Positions 25,511 through 36,802 of a DNA stretch of 64,000 bases are shown here, piece after piece (within the stretch, counting starts at the first letter, position 1; every line of letters starts with the position of its first letter). A program made the position numbers and the translations under genes. The DNA lies in assembly GCA_945859605.1 (NCBI GenBank), contig OX243822.1, positions 1,065,041 to 1,129,040 of the forward strand, in the 5' to 3' direction. This DNA is from Lumbricus rubellus (taxonomy: Eukaryota > Annelida > Clitellata > Crassiclitellata > Lumbricidae). The notes below the pieces were generated by a model that searched no databases, had not been told where the DNA came from, and saw only the letters and a program-made list of their open reading frames with translations.

Positions 25511-25664
25511 CAGCGCTCGAATAATCAACTTAAATGTCCACGAATGCTGCAGCACACAAATCACTACCGAACACTTTTGGTCGAAACTCGATAGATCTGA
25601 GAAAGCGGAAATATAGGTCAATATTTAGGTCAGTTCAGATAAGATTAGGATCAGGTCAACTTAC

Positions 25665-25720
25665 GCAGCAGTATGTGTTTCTCTGTCAATTCCTCCGGAG
25701 TGGGACGTAAACTAAGTCGC
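25665..25720 (-). CDS. PHACTR: PHACTR exon, RPEL2 (block 1)
   Basis: A 56-nt exon with acceptor TTTCAG and donor GTAAGT. Its first base completes the Arg codon split at the previous GC donor, and it ends in phase 1. Encodes RLSLRPTPEELTEKHILLR, a complete RPEL motif (RPxxxEL) that would bind one actin monomer. Identical in sequence to the block 2 copy at 51679-51734. Confidence 0.93.
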
Positions 25721-25947
25721 CTGAAATAAAAACAGAACAGATGTGTCTCTCTATGTCAACTCTTTTTTAGGTGCGTTCCACTTCTGCTCCGACACATGCA
25801 CCGAGCAACGTTCGGAGCAGTTTAATTATTCAAGGTGAACACGCTGGACAGGATCAACTCCATTGTATTCCACTCTTACCAGTTCTATACTATTCCATTC
25901 TAGCCCATGCCACTCTATATCATTCTATTATGTTCTATGCATTTGCA

Positions 25948-25951
25948 GATA

Positions 25952-25994
<43 letters not shown>
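25948..25994. repeat. (TA)n microsatellite
   Basis: TA repeat immediately before the SINE head; block 2 lacks it. Confidence 0.9.
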
Positions 25995-25996
25995 AA

Positions 25997-26224
25997 TTGC
26001 GCGACACGGTGGTGTTGAGGATTTTTCTGTTCTTTGGAGCAGGAGGGTTGCAGGTTCGCATCCACCTCAAGTCGCCGTACGCGCAAGGACCTTATCCAAG
26101 TCCTTCACTCGCAATTGCTCAGCGCTTCTGCGTAAAACTCCGATGCAGTGTCCCCGCTATGGTCTGGAGCGCCTCTCAGAAGCGAGCTTGAAGGGGCGCA
26201 ATTGCAAATGCGATAAATAAATGT
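25997..26224 (+). mobile_element. SINE family A
   Basis: Forward copy with diverged head, B box GGTTCGCATCC, CAATTGCTCAGCGC, GGAGCGCCTCTCAGAAG, GGGGCGCAATTGC and a short ATAAATAAATG tail. The orthologous copy in block 2 is at 51999-52220. Confidence 0.9.
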
Positions 26225-26466
26225 AAATATAAAAAAAAAATTTGAAGAAATTAATGTTTGGAAACATTCAATCACAAGTTGAATTGTTTAGTGATTCTCT
26301 TGTGTCCGTCAAGGTCTTTAGCATCTAACCGTATCACCGATCTGATGAATATTATTTATATAACGTGTCGTATGAACGGTTCAAAGGTTTGAAAGTTTCG
26401 CTTGTTTAACGACATCTTGCCATTTAGCGCATACGTTTTGAGATAATTTCAGTAAAAAATAAATGT

Positions 26467-26526
26467 TCAGGGCTTAACGACACTGTTTCATATCGAAGAT
26501 GATTAGTGTCGGAGGCAGAGAACAAC
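26467..26526 (-). mobile_element. Fragment of the family-B SINE
   Basis: Reverse of GAGGCAGAG... and contains ACACTAATCATCTTCGATAT with CAGTGTCGTTAAGCC, matching 62068-62128 of the full-length tRNA-headed copy almost exactly. Confidence 0.75.
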
Positions 26527-27435
26527 CTAATTTCAGTTGTGATGATATTCTCTTTGTAACATCGGTATTCAACGTTTTAAAGGTGTCTTACGAGTACGCT
26601 CACACCGTTCATTCATTCGCTCATTCATTCATTCATTCAATCATTCATTAATTCATTCAAGAAGCTCAATAACGCTTCTTCAAAAAAGACTACTCAGAAG
26701 CTCTCCAGACTCTTAGCACGAGAAATAAATAGTTTTGAGCTCAATGTGTTTGATCCCATAGCAGTGCAATGTCTCAAGCATATTATAGTCAGACGCATAT
26801 TCAGTCTAACGGCGTCTCATATCAAAAAGTCCGTTGAATAATCATTCGCTGTTTCAGTTTGACAACACTGTGTAATAATAACAAGGTTCATGCATCAGCG
26901 GCGCATTCTTGGGACAGTACCATAATTATGACAAGAAGAGATACTCACGTTCTGCATCTTATATTTATATAACAACGCTTGTCACCGTTTAAAAGGTGTG
27001 CACTAAGAAAGGTTAAGAGATAGAGAAAGATGGACACAGAAGTCGGGATAAGTTAAGATTTGCTCCTCTAATGAATAAGTTTCAATCGACGGCTTGCGAC
27101 GAGCAGTGTTTAGGTTGGCCCCTATTTTAAAGAGGGGGGATGGTCGAGGAAAATTTTAGGTTTCTGAGGGGGCGGGAAAATGGCTGTTTTGGGCGGGCCA
27201 CAACTGCTCAGCCGGACATTCTTTGACCGGAAATTTTTTGAGAGTGCCTCTTTTAGTATTTTCATCAAAACTTCTATAAAAAGGCTGTAATTTCCAGAAA
27301 TTGCATCCTTTTTATTCCATGCCTCCGAGTCGAATTCTGAGGGAATTTTTTTACAAGCGGCAACCTGTCGAATATTTATGTGTGGTGTGGGGGGCGGGAA
27401 TTGCATATATACTTTTCGGGGGAAATACTATGTAT
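26527..27435. other. PHACTR intron, no exon recognised
   Basis: Holds (ATTC)n near 26615-26650, two AAAGGTGT motif copies (26573, 26991) and an AT/G-rich stretch at 27118-27430 that is also present in block 2 (54960-55305). Confidence 0.5.
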
Positions 27436-27443
27436 ACATGCAT

Positions 27444-27658
27444 GTGCACTTGCTACAGCGCCGCTCAAGGTATGCTCAGAAGTGTTCCCGACTACAGCAC
27501 CGACACTGAATCGGAGTTTCACGCCGAAGCGATGAGCAATATTTGCGAGTGAAGTACTTGCTCAAGGTTGGTATTTTAAATGACGCAGCTTGAAGTGGAT
27601 TCGAACCTGCAACTCTACGGCTAAGGCAACGAACGTAAACACTACACCACTGCGCCCC
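27444..27658 (-). mobile_element. SINE family A
   Basis: Reverse, full-length, with head GGGGCGCAGTGGTGTAGTG and B-box-like GGTTCGAATCC on minus. The orthologous copy is at 55307-55514. Confidence 0.88.
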
Positions 27659-28357
27659 GCTATACATATTATATACATTAATATATTAACAAATAAATAA
27701 GATATATATGATACATATACATGTGTATTAGCGTGAGTATATATTCATGTGTATTTACAAGGTTTTCCCAAAAAACATATAAGGCGTTTTGCAAATAGCT
27801 CGACCAGGAGTAAGAATTTTTCAATCATAATTCTTGGGGCAATTCACGTCCAATAACCAAGTGGGATTAGTGACAGAAAAAACTAACGTTAAGTTGCGCC
27901 CCATTGTTATATAGCACCTGTATAACATGTTTTAAAGGTGTCTAAGTTGAGACAAAGATTGTGAGGATAAGTGGTGGGGATGAGGAGATAGCATTCATTC
28001 ATTCATTCATTCTGAGAATTTATATAGCGCCTCATCAAGATACAAGTAACTACTCAGAGGCGCTCTTTGCGCTGGCCGGATGTTAAATGTAATTTCGACA
28101 AAATAAAAAAAGTACATCAATTTGCAACAAGAAGACACAGTAAGCTGAAAGAAAAGCCACCGTTGGCTGGCATACACACACAGGTGGAACCAACCAACAG
28201 ATAGCAAGCAATGAAAATAACAATAAAAGGAGAGGAGGTGGAACAGGTCGAGAGCTTCTGCTACTTGTGTAGTATGATAACAACAGATGCTAAATGCTAA
28301 AGTTACATAAAACTAAGAATGGTATTGGAAAAAGTAAGCTTCGTAGTAGTAGCACCA

Positions 28358-28465
28358 GTTTCAGTTGTATACGACACTGTGTGATAGCAAAAATCATCAG
28401 CTTTGCCCTCCTCCTTTATACAAGCTTGGGACTGGCACTGCGAGAGTGCGATCAGTGGCGGAGAT
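28358..28465 (-). mobile_element. SINE-like repeat, family B
   Basis: Reverse copy; the GTCGTATAC-type tail, GGAGGAGGGC and CAGTGCCAGTCC are recognisable. Block 2 counterpart 55996-56108. Confidence 0.75.
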
Positions 28466-28619
28466 TCAGATAATTAGTCCAGCGAGATAACGAGATAACA
28501 ATCCTAAATTGCGTCCAAAGTTTATATATATCGTAAGATGAAACTATTTTAAAGGTGTAATAATTGACGGTCGTGTCTGTTCAGCTGTAAATCGCACAGC
28601 AACACAATATAGCAATCTT

Positions 28620-28990
28620 GATGGATGGATCCGATTTGACCACGGTCTATGACAACCATAGATATGTATTATATAATAAATATAACGCTAGAGGGAGTAT
28701 CACGTCTATACATTGATTTCGCTGTCTAATCGTGCCGACCAATCACAGTCTTACACCTTCGATCAACTGGAAAAGTAAATAATTTTTAAAACGAACATGG
28801 CGTGTGACGTCACTGGCGTGATTTCCGTTAATATTATAAGATCGTTGGTGACTTCACATTTCCATGCAGAGGAGATAGGCCATACTCTCTCTAGCGTTTA
28901 TATTAGGCTATATATAACATACACCTCATTGATGACAACAGAGGCCGTTACCCTCGACAGAAATTTGCTCGGCATAATACAGCAATTATG
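28620..28990 (+). repeat. Family-C repeat fragments
   Basis: GATGGATGGATCCGATTTG (28622) and GACAACAGAGGCCGTTACCC with AATTTGCTCGGCATAATA (28935-28985) match copies at 62.70 and 62.87 kb and reversed copies at 3.24 and 63.61 kb. Confidence 0.65.
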
Positions 28991-29122
28991 AACAAGGTAC
29001 CATTAAGGTACCAGACCAGTTTTGGCAGTAGAGACAGATTACTAGCAATCTTGATCTGAGTCCAAAGCTTATATATTGTTTTCAGAAACTATTTTAAAGG
29101 TGTCTAAAATTGACGGTTATGC

Positions 29123-29279
29123 CTGTTCAGCTGTGTTCCGATGACCTGTCTGTCTTCAAGTCGCTCCTCCTCCGACTTCAACCAAATGATGTTTCGTTCG
29201 ATGAGTTCCCTTCTCGCTGGACGTTGGCCGAGCAAACGTTCGAGGTTGTTACGATACTGGATCTTCATGGGGGCATCAG
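29123..29279 (-). CDS. PHACTR: PHACTR exon, RPEL1 (block 1)
   Basis: A 157-nt exon, acceptor CTTGTACAG, entering in phase 1 and ending in phase 2. Encodes APMKIQYRNNLERLL, then GQRPARRELIERNI (RPEL core) and WLKSEEERLEDRQ, VIGTQLNR, the classic first C-terminal RPEL and its linker. The donor is GC, not GT: the exon ends CTGAACAG and the intron begins GCATAA. In block 2 the intron begins GCAAGA. The split AG+G codon then completes the Arg before RLSLRPT. A TATATA/AAAGGTGT motif lies just inside the intron (29067-29107). Confidence 0.92.
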
Positions 29280-29581
29280 CTGTACAAGTAAGCGAGAGCA
29301 GCACAGGGATTGTGAAGGGAAAGAGGAAACAATGGGAACGGATGGTAACGTTTTCCTTGCGCGCTTGGTGACCCGACCTCGTCTCCGTATACAAGTCAGA
29401 GTCGGCTAAAGCTCCCTCGCCACGACAAGGCGTACAACGCATGCATCGGACATTCACACCGTAGAGTGGACATATGAGTCAGCCACTCGAATGGCGCTCC
29501 GAGAGAGTTCCTTGGCTCTACTCCAGCCTATTTTTGTCAGCTGCTAATCGAGGCAAATTAAGCACCTTAATTTGATGTTAA

Positions 29582-31290
29582 AGCAGGATCAAGTCACTGG
29601 GAAAGAAGTCGAATATGGATAGAGGAAATGCAATCAAGAACAAAGACGGCAAATTACTGGAGGACCCAGACGAGATAAGGAGTCGATGGAAGGAATACGT
29701 GGAAGAGTTATACATGGGAAACAGTAGCCTAGAGAATGAGGAGGAGGAACAGGCACAGAATGGAAATGACAGAGGACTGGAGGTGCTCAAAGAGGAGGTC
29801 ATGGCTGCAATCAGTGATATGAAAAACAACAAGGCAGAGGGTATAGATAACATCCCCATTGAGATACTGAGGAACCTAGGAGAGAAGGCAATGGGAGAAC
29901 TGGTGCGGCTGTGCCAGGACATCTACAATACTGGAGAGTGGCCAGAAGATTTCATGCAAACAATAATGATTCCAATCAAGAAAAAGCCAAACGCAGCAAC
30001 ATGCGAGAACCACCGCACTATAAGTCTCCTTACCCATGCATCAAAAATTCTACTAAGAGTGATCACGAAAAGATTGCAGACAAAAGCAGAAAATGATAAA
30101 ATCATTGGAGAGGATCAATTTGGCTTCAGAAAGGGAAGAGGAACAAGAGACGCGATTGCAGCACTGAGAATTCTAACAGAAAGAAGCATCCAGCATGGAC
30201 AGGACATATACATATGCTACGTTGACTATGAAAAAGCGTTTGACAGGGTCGATTGGAAGAAGCTGATGACTGCGCTAAGAAGAATAGGAGTGGAATGGCA
30301 GGAAAGGCGATTGATAGGTAATCTATATATGGGGCAGAAGGTGAAAATTAGAATTGATGGAGAATACTCGGAACCAGGAAAGATAGGAAGAGGTGTGAGG
30401 CAAGGATGCCCACTATCCCCAATACTGTTTAATATCTATATAGAAGAAATTGTAAGAGAAACACTGGAAGAAGTGAATGAGGGGATAAAGGTAGGAGGGA
30501 GACTGATAAAAGCTCTGAGGTTTGCGGACGATCAGGCAATGTTGGCAGGCACTCAAGAAGGATTACAAAGAATGATGGATCGATTGAACATGATATCATC
30601 AGAATACGACATGAAAATAAACATCAAAAAGACAAAGGCTATGAGGATAAGCAAAGGAGGAAATAAAGCAATTCTTAAGATCACATTAAACGGAGAGGAA
30701 ATAGAGCACGTGGAGAAATTCTGTTACCTAGGAAGTTTGATCACAGATGATGCAAGATGCCATGTAGAAATAAAAAGACGAATAGCCATGGGAAAAGATG
30801 CATTCAACAAAAGAGGGGAACTCCTCAGAGAAAAACTAAATATGAATCTAAAGAAGAGAATGGTCAAGACGCTGGTGTGGAGTGTGGTACTGTATGGGTC
30901 GGAAACATGGACAATGAGAAAGGATGACATAAGAAGATTGGAGGCTTTCGAAATGTGGATTTGGCGAAGAATGAAGCGTGTCAGCTGGAAGGAGCACAAG
31001 ACGAACGAAGAAATACTGCAAATGGTGGAAGAGGAAAGATCAATGCTGGAGACAATACGGAGGCGACAGAGGAACTGGATTGGCCACATCATGAGGAGCG
31101 ACACTATAGTACGAGATATCATCGAAGGAAGAATGGAGGGGAAAAAGACAAGAGGAAGACCAAGAACAATGCTACTGGACTGGATGATGACAAAGGACGG
31201 TTACAGAGGGCTAAAGATGGATGCACAGAACAGATATGCGTGGCGTCATTGGACATATGAACCTGCCTGACGGCAGAGAACCAGAGAAGA
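29582..31290 (+). mobile_element. Non-LTR retrotransposon (RTE/jockey-like), intact RT frame, 5'-truncated
   Basis: One open frame with a methionine at 29615 and stop at 31268-31270 (551 residues). From that methionine: [11 protein letters not shown] (about 75), the template/primer region with [18 protein letters not shown] (about 133-150), [13 protein letters not shown] (169-181), motif [12 protein letters not shown] (202-212), motif [17 protein letters not shown] (260-275), motif [11 protein letters not shown] with the two catalytic Asp (301-310), and the C-terminal GHIMRS and [12 protein letters not shown] near 490-525. The endonuclease domain is absent, so the copy is 5'-truncated though the RT is undamaged. 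The frame is open a little upstream of the methionine. Absent from block 2. Confidence 0.93.
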
Positions 31291-32403
31291 AGAAGCAGTT
31301 ACAAAAGACCAAAATGTTCATTTGCTTCGAATTCAAGTGCTTCACACCATCACTGTTGTACGGTTCCGGTAATTTAACTTTGTTGCAAAAGACGAATAAT
31401 AATATTATTCTGCAGCATCGTGATTATGACATTTAAAATGGCTATTACATCGTATATAGTGAGATGAGAATTAGAACACGCAAGGTGCAGTTTATGAAAC
31501 ATCTTTTTGACGTACAAGATAGAATATGAGCGCTATGTAATATCCATTGAAAGAATGAATGAATGAATAAATTAATTAATTAATTAATTAATGGTAAACA
31601 AGATTAGAAACGTCATCAAATCAAATTAAAAATAATCATTTTTCGGTGAACACTCGAGAAATTAGCTCTCGATAAAATTGAAAGTATTCCTACGGTCGCA
31701 CAGGAAACCCATAATTATTATATTTATTAAATCATTATATAAAGCATGGGTCGCGGAGCAAGTAGGTGACCACACTCTTCGGACACCAATAAAATTGACT
31801 GAGTAGCTGCCTGAGACAGAATGCAACTGGTAAGAACTTATCTTTAGACGTTTTCACTTTAGACACCTTCAAAACGAAAACTCTTGACCTGTGTAAAATT
31901 TCGTAACAGTTTAAGTCCTGGCTGTCATTCAATCTCACGCTATAAATAGTTATCAATGTAAGCTTGATTTTAACGGCAAATGTCGCTTAGCAACGAAAAT
32001 TAAAACCAATTTGTTTCCGCGCACTATTATAATACTTGTAACATGGAGAATATGAGGTTCGATCCACCTTTGAGTCAGTTACATGTTCAGCAACAGACCC
32101 TTCAATTGCATTTGCACAGCGCCATCGAATGATGCTTCCATATCTGATTCTGGCGCATAATAAATGTGTCGTAATATCGTATTAATAATCATTCACACAA
32201 GTAATCGTAAGCAATGTCTACAGATTCTTTTTTGAAAGCTGATCACTGAAACGAGATTTGTTACGACAGCTGCGTCAAGTACGAGGGGTTTTACCGTTTA
32301 ACAGACGCTATAAGACCTACAAACGGTTATTTATATTGGGCAAGAACACATATTGCCTTTGACGTATACACTACAGGCAGTGCACTTTTACAGAAAAAGT
32401 CAC
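31291..32403. other. No gene recognised
   Basis: Positions 31370-31700 resemble 16.36-16.7 kb (part of the A/B/C repeat). The rest is AT-rich with one AAAGGTGT motif (reverse, about 31860). No exon seen. Confidence 0.45.
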
Positions 32404-32472
32404 GTGCCTCTCTATCCCTCCCTCTCTCTGTCTCTCTGTCTCTCTGTCTGTCTCTGTCTGTCTCTGTCTGTC

Positions 32473-32525
<53 letters not shown>
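32404..32525. repeat. (TCTG)n microsatellite
   Basis: TCTC/TCTG array at the left edge of repeat copy C. Confidence 0.95.
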
Positions 32526-33821
32526 GTCTCTATCCCTCTTGAAATGGAAACTGAGAAGGGGAAACCGGACGATTTAAAAGGCGCACAAGAAATATCTTTT
32601 AGTGCAAAATAAGCCACGGATGCATTTTGTGGTTTAACGGGTTCAAAACTCCACACACCCCAACAAAACTATTTCCGATTTGATAAATAAAATTCGGTGT
32701 ATTTGAATTGGCAATGCTTATAGCATGTTGTTGTTGCTTCTTTCCATACTATCATGGCCTATGTGAGCTCTCATAATTAGCGGCGAATTAAACACCTTAA
32801 TTTGCTGTTCACATTATTTATATAAGAATAAAACTTAGAATTCGTACAATGTCTCCAAGGTAGTCATTTTAAGCATTACGTATAATCACTAACAGCACAC
32901 TTAATTTTAGAGGAGAATATAATATTAATCTTAAAGGGTTGCGAACGAAAGTGACACTAAGATAGGCAACTACCCGCACGCCGGGCGATGCACAAGTTCA
33001 AGGGGCGCCGAATTATCCGTCTGTGCACCATGGCAAAACTGACACATACGTTTTTGTTGTTTAACGGGTTCAAGACCCCTCCACCCAATACAAATTAATT
33101 TATAAATTCCTAAAATTTATTCTGTGTATTTTGCGCATCGAGATTTTCTGCATTGGTATGGCAATACATCCTTGGCTGCGAAGATGAATTCGCAGTTTAC
33201 GTCGCTGTGTGATAACGAAGACTATTAGAGACGCCCTCCTCCTTCTTCCAGACTTGGGACTGGCACTGGCAGGCACTAAGCAGCTGTTATGCAAAGCCTG
33301 GCCTTCCATTACCAAAGGTAAAGTTACCTTTGCTTGCTTGGTCGCCGACCCTCGTCTCAGTAATTGTAATTGTTATTGTAATTGAACATTGATATAGCGC
33401 CACTTCAAGAGAACTCCTCAGAGGCGCTCCCGACCAGTCAGAGTCGGATAAAGCTCCATAGCCACGACAAGACGTAGGGTTATACGGAACATTAATAACC
33501 TCGAGTGAACCGTTGAATGGCGCTCCGCCTTGTCTCCATGCTCCAGCGTATCTTTGTGAGCTCTGATTTGCGGCAGATTAAACACCTTAATTTGAATCTT
33601 TAAATAGTTATAAAAGACTTAAATTTCAAGGAATTTAGTACTTATGACCGGACATACGATCTCATTCAAGTACGATAACTTTGCTTGTTGCAAAACTCAA
33701 ATTGATTCTTGATTTTCACCCAGTGACATAGATGACATTTAGAATACACGAGGTGCTGTTTATGAAATATCTTTTTGATATTATAAGACAGTTACTGTAG
33801 GCCTACATGGGCGGCGGGCGC

Positions 33822-33853
<32 letters not shown>

Positions 33854-33866
33854 CATGGAATGTATG

Positions 33867-33975
33867 AATGAATGAATGAATGAATGAATGAATGAATGCA
33901 TGAATGCATGAATGAATAAACAAAGGAATGAATGAATAAATGAATAAATAAATGAATAAATAAATAAATTTATTT
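33867..33975. repeat. (GAAT)n/(AATA)n microsatellite
   Basis: Follows a (TA)n tract (33820-33850). The corresponding tracts in copies A and B are shorter. Confidence 0.9.
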
Positions 33976-33978
33976 ATT

Positions 33979-34057
33979 ACTAGCTGTACCCAGCCACGCG
34001 TTGCTGTGGCAGAAAAGACCTCCCCCTCCCCCTCCCCCTCCCCCTCCCCCTCCCCCT

Positions 34058-34136
<79 letters not shown>

Positions 34137-34545
34137 CCCTCCCCCTCCCCCTCCCCCTCCCCCTCCCCCTCCCCCTCCCTCACACCGTCCTTTACTGACA
34201 GCGGATATAGCCCAAGAATGTTATAAGGCCGCTTTCGTAATATTCGACTCGCTTATGACGTCACGGGACGCAACCTCGTTGATGTATCGTCACTGTGTTT
34301 TACGGGTGAAGACAATTCTGAAATTTTGCAAGCGCGTGGTTTGGTTGAAGTTGCAAATGGCGGACGAATGGATTGCAAAGTTCACTTTTTGTAGAAAAGG
34401 TTGCGTTTTTTCGTGGAAAAGAAATCCTAAGACACGGTGCTGTTAGAATGGAAGGTTTTGGTAAATTTTCACAAAAATCGGTGCGTGAGTTTCGGCGTGA
34501 TTGCGTGATAAACTATTGGAAATTTTCATTTTTATTTATATAGAT
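33979..34545 (+). mobile_element. Unclassified interspersed element with CACGCGTTGCTGTGGC head
   Basis: Begins ACTAGCTGTACCCAGCCACG and CGTTGCTGTGGCAGAAAAG, contains GTGAGTTTCGGCGTGATTGC, and ends TTTTATTTATATAGAT. Copies A and B run through the site without it, so it is an insertion into copy C. I recall similar head and tail phrases in repeats from many invertebrate genomes but cannot name the family. It includes the C-rich array below. Confidence 0.65.
34019..34178. repeat. (CCCCCT)n with poly-C core
   Basis: CCCCCT hexamers flank about 80 nt of nearly pure C. Poly-Pro and poly-Gly frames are artefacts; array length is likely mis-assembled. Confidence 0.95.
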
Positions 34546-35404
34546 TTGTTAATTGATGACATACAAGATAAGAGCTGTGCCATCAGATCAGATCAAATCA
34601 TTTGTTCGGCGCCTAATCAAGAACAGTTACTGTAGCACTAAATGAAATTGAAATAATGCGGTCACACAGGAAGCCCTGGAAGGATCTATTGGCACCGCTA
34701 TGTATAAAAAAATTGTATATTTTCAGTCTTATGATCCAACATACTTAGGAAGTCTACATTGTATAGTAAACACAGTAAAGAAGTGCAGTATTGGGCGGAA
34801 ACAGATAAACTATTTGAGAGTGGTTCATTTATATATCATTCCAATCATTTGTTTTAAAGGTGTATATCGCGACAATTTGATTTTATAATGATAATAATCT
34901 TATTATTATTACTATTTATTATTATTGCTATTATTATAACTATTTATTATTATTGCTATTATTATTACTATTTATTTTTATTGCTATTATTATTGTTTTT
35001 GTAGTTTCTGTTTTCGCTGAAGATGGGGGCTTAAACCCCCAGCATTTCGTTCTCCGTAGTAAAATCTGTTTTTCACACTCTAATTCCAAGTGGATTATAG
35101 TCCAACCCCGACACTTATTTTTCCACAATTATCACACTGAGTCACTTCTTAGAGGCGCTATACACATTCATTTAATTAATGAATTAACGAATCAACATGT
35201 AAAATTAATGTGACCATAAGACACAGCTAGTTTATATATAGGTAGCAGAAATTATTTAAAAGGTGTCTAAAATTGACAGCTGTACAACGAAGATACTGCA
35301 GTACAGAGACAGAGATGGTCAGAGGAATGGGGGAAACAGGGAAAGGGAGGGATGGGGAGAGAGAGGTGGTGAATAAAAAGAGGGAGGGTGGGAAGGGGAT
35401 TGGC

Positions 35405-35660
35405 GGAAGAGAATAAATGACAGAGAAGGGAATGACAGAGAAGGGAATGGCAGAGAAGGGAGTGGCGGAGAATGAATTAGAGGGAAAAGGAACGGCAGAG
35501 AAGATGATGTCAGAGGAAGGATTGGCAGAGAATTGTATGACGGAGACGAAACTGATAGAGAATGGATTGGCAGAGAGTGTGATGACAAACAAAGAAATGG
35601 TAGAGACGGGAATGACGAACGAATGAATAAAAACTAGTTGAGAATGTAATGACAAAGAAG
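35405..35660. repeat. Degenerate 14/15-bp minisatellite (block 1)
   Basis: Diverged units of the GGAATGACAGAGAA type in the PHACTR intron upstream of RPEL1. This is the short, old counterpart of the 1.7-kb array in block 2 (56935-58620). Confidence 0.85.
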
Positions 35661-36144
35661 GGAACGACAGAGTAGAGAAGACGAGGTGAGGATGAAGACA
35701 AATTTCGTTTAGAAAATGGTCAATATGGGTATACTCGCATACCTACTTATCTTAATATGGCCTTATCTCATCATACCCTTCCTCACCTTTAACCTGTCGG
35801 GTCAAGCATCATTCCAATAACACTGCGCATTTTGTGAGTATCAAGCCAGTCAGAAATACGTGTCCATAGTTGGATTTGGGCTGTGACGAGCTTCTCTTTC
35901 TGAGTCTAAGTGATGATATATGAAGCAGTTGCATCCTTCAACTACTCAAAGGTAATATCTACAGAGACGCCACATTATGCGTACTACATAGTAGACATTT
36001 CATGACTTTCAATGCGTTGGAGTTCCCCCTCCTTTTCCAAGGCTTGAGACTGGCACTAGCGAAGATATTAGGCATTAAGAAAAATGGATTGTATATACGA
36101 CATCGTTGATGTCTATAACTCGTGTTATCAAACTGATGTTTTAC

Positions 36145-36236
36145 CGAGTATGGAGAAGTCAAGTGTTGATCGCATAGCATCGTATACGTCGTTTGGAATG
36201 CAATTCTCCTTGGCACATGCGTCCAAGGCTTTCATT
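36145..36236 (-). CDS. PHACTR: PHACTR exon preceding RPEL1 (block 1)
   Basis: A 92-nt exon, acceptor TTCTGTTTTGTTCAG, donor GTAAAAC. Encodes MKALDACAKENCIPNDV and YDAMRSTLDFSIL; the other two frames contain stops. Its phases fit exactly: the 62163-62598 exon ends in phase 2 and needs one base, and this exon leaves one base that completes the Ala codon opening the RPEL1 exon. I do not recognise a domain in it. The assignment rests on phase, splice sites and conservation in both blocks. Confidence 0.72.
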
Positions 36237-36299
36237 CTGAACAAAACAGAAATAAAGGTGTCTAAGTACGTGTGTGTGACAATGAAGACGACAAATCTG

Positions 36300-36535
36300 G
36301 AGCAACGAAGAAAACCAGATAAGATAACATAAGATAAGATAAGAAAAGATAAGATAAGATGGGATGAGATAAGATAAGACAATGCAAGATAAAATAAGAT
36401 GAGAAAAGAATATTCTTTAATATACCAATTATTGCTAACCGCATTTTGGTGTACATTCAGATGATAAGATAAGATAAGGTAAGGTAAAGTAAGGTAAGAT
36501 ACGGTAAGGTAAGATAAGATAAGATGAGAATATTC
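36300..36535. repeat. (AAGAT)n pentanucleotide tracts
   Basis: Two AAGAT/AAGGT tracts separated by a short unique segment; a reduced version is at 58930-59040 in block 2. Confidence 0.85.
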
Positions 36536-36671
36536 TTTTATATATCAATTGCTATCCGCATTTTGGTGTATAACACGGCATGATAAACGTAGCCTACATC
36601 ATCTACAGAGCCAAACAATAGCCAAAATAATGTTATAACACAACGCACACAATCCAAAATCAATCCACCCT

Positions 36672-36801
36672 CAAACCGCGTAAGGACCTTGGGCAAGTCC
36701 TTCACTCACAATTGCTCAGCGCTTCGGCGTGCAACTCCGATGCAGCGCCTCTGAGTTGCGAGCTTTAAGGGGCGCTATAACAAGTGCACATACATACACA
36801 A
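36672..36801 (+). mobile_element. SINE family A, 5'-truncated, at the duplication junction
   Basis: Begins CCGCGTAAGGACCTTGG and ends CTATAACAAGTGCACATACA. It fuses directly to the partial gene 1 tail exon, so it marks the block 1 / block 2 boundary. Confidence 0.88.
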
Positions 36802-36802
36802 T

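Larger units (their letters stand above)
32545..35215. repeat. Three-copy interspersed repeat, copy C
   Basis: Same order of landmarks as copy A: ATCTTTTAGTGCAAAATAAG, GTTTAACGGGTTCAA (two places), AAACACCTTAATTT, GTACGATAACTTTGC, a (AATG)n tract, and a MITE-like GGGGGCTTAAACCCCC end. It contains a family-B fragment (33190-33282) and an extra insertion (33979-34545). Confidence 0.75.
29325..35218. other. 5.9-kb insertion in block 1 PHACTR intron
   Basis: Block 2 reads straight from its RPEL1-exon flank (to about 56700) into the sequence that in block 1 starts at about 35218. Everything between is extra in block 1: part of a repeat like 15.98-16.2 kb (29327-29581), a LINE (29582-31290), more repeat, and copy C. 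Confidence 0.75.

Noticed and set aside
34001..34198. Poly-proline / poly-glycine protein
   Set aside because: It translates a C-run and CCCCCT array within a mobile-element insertion.
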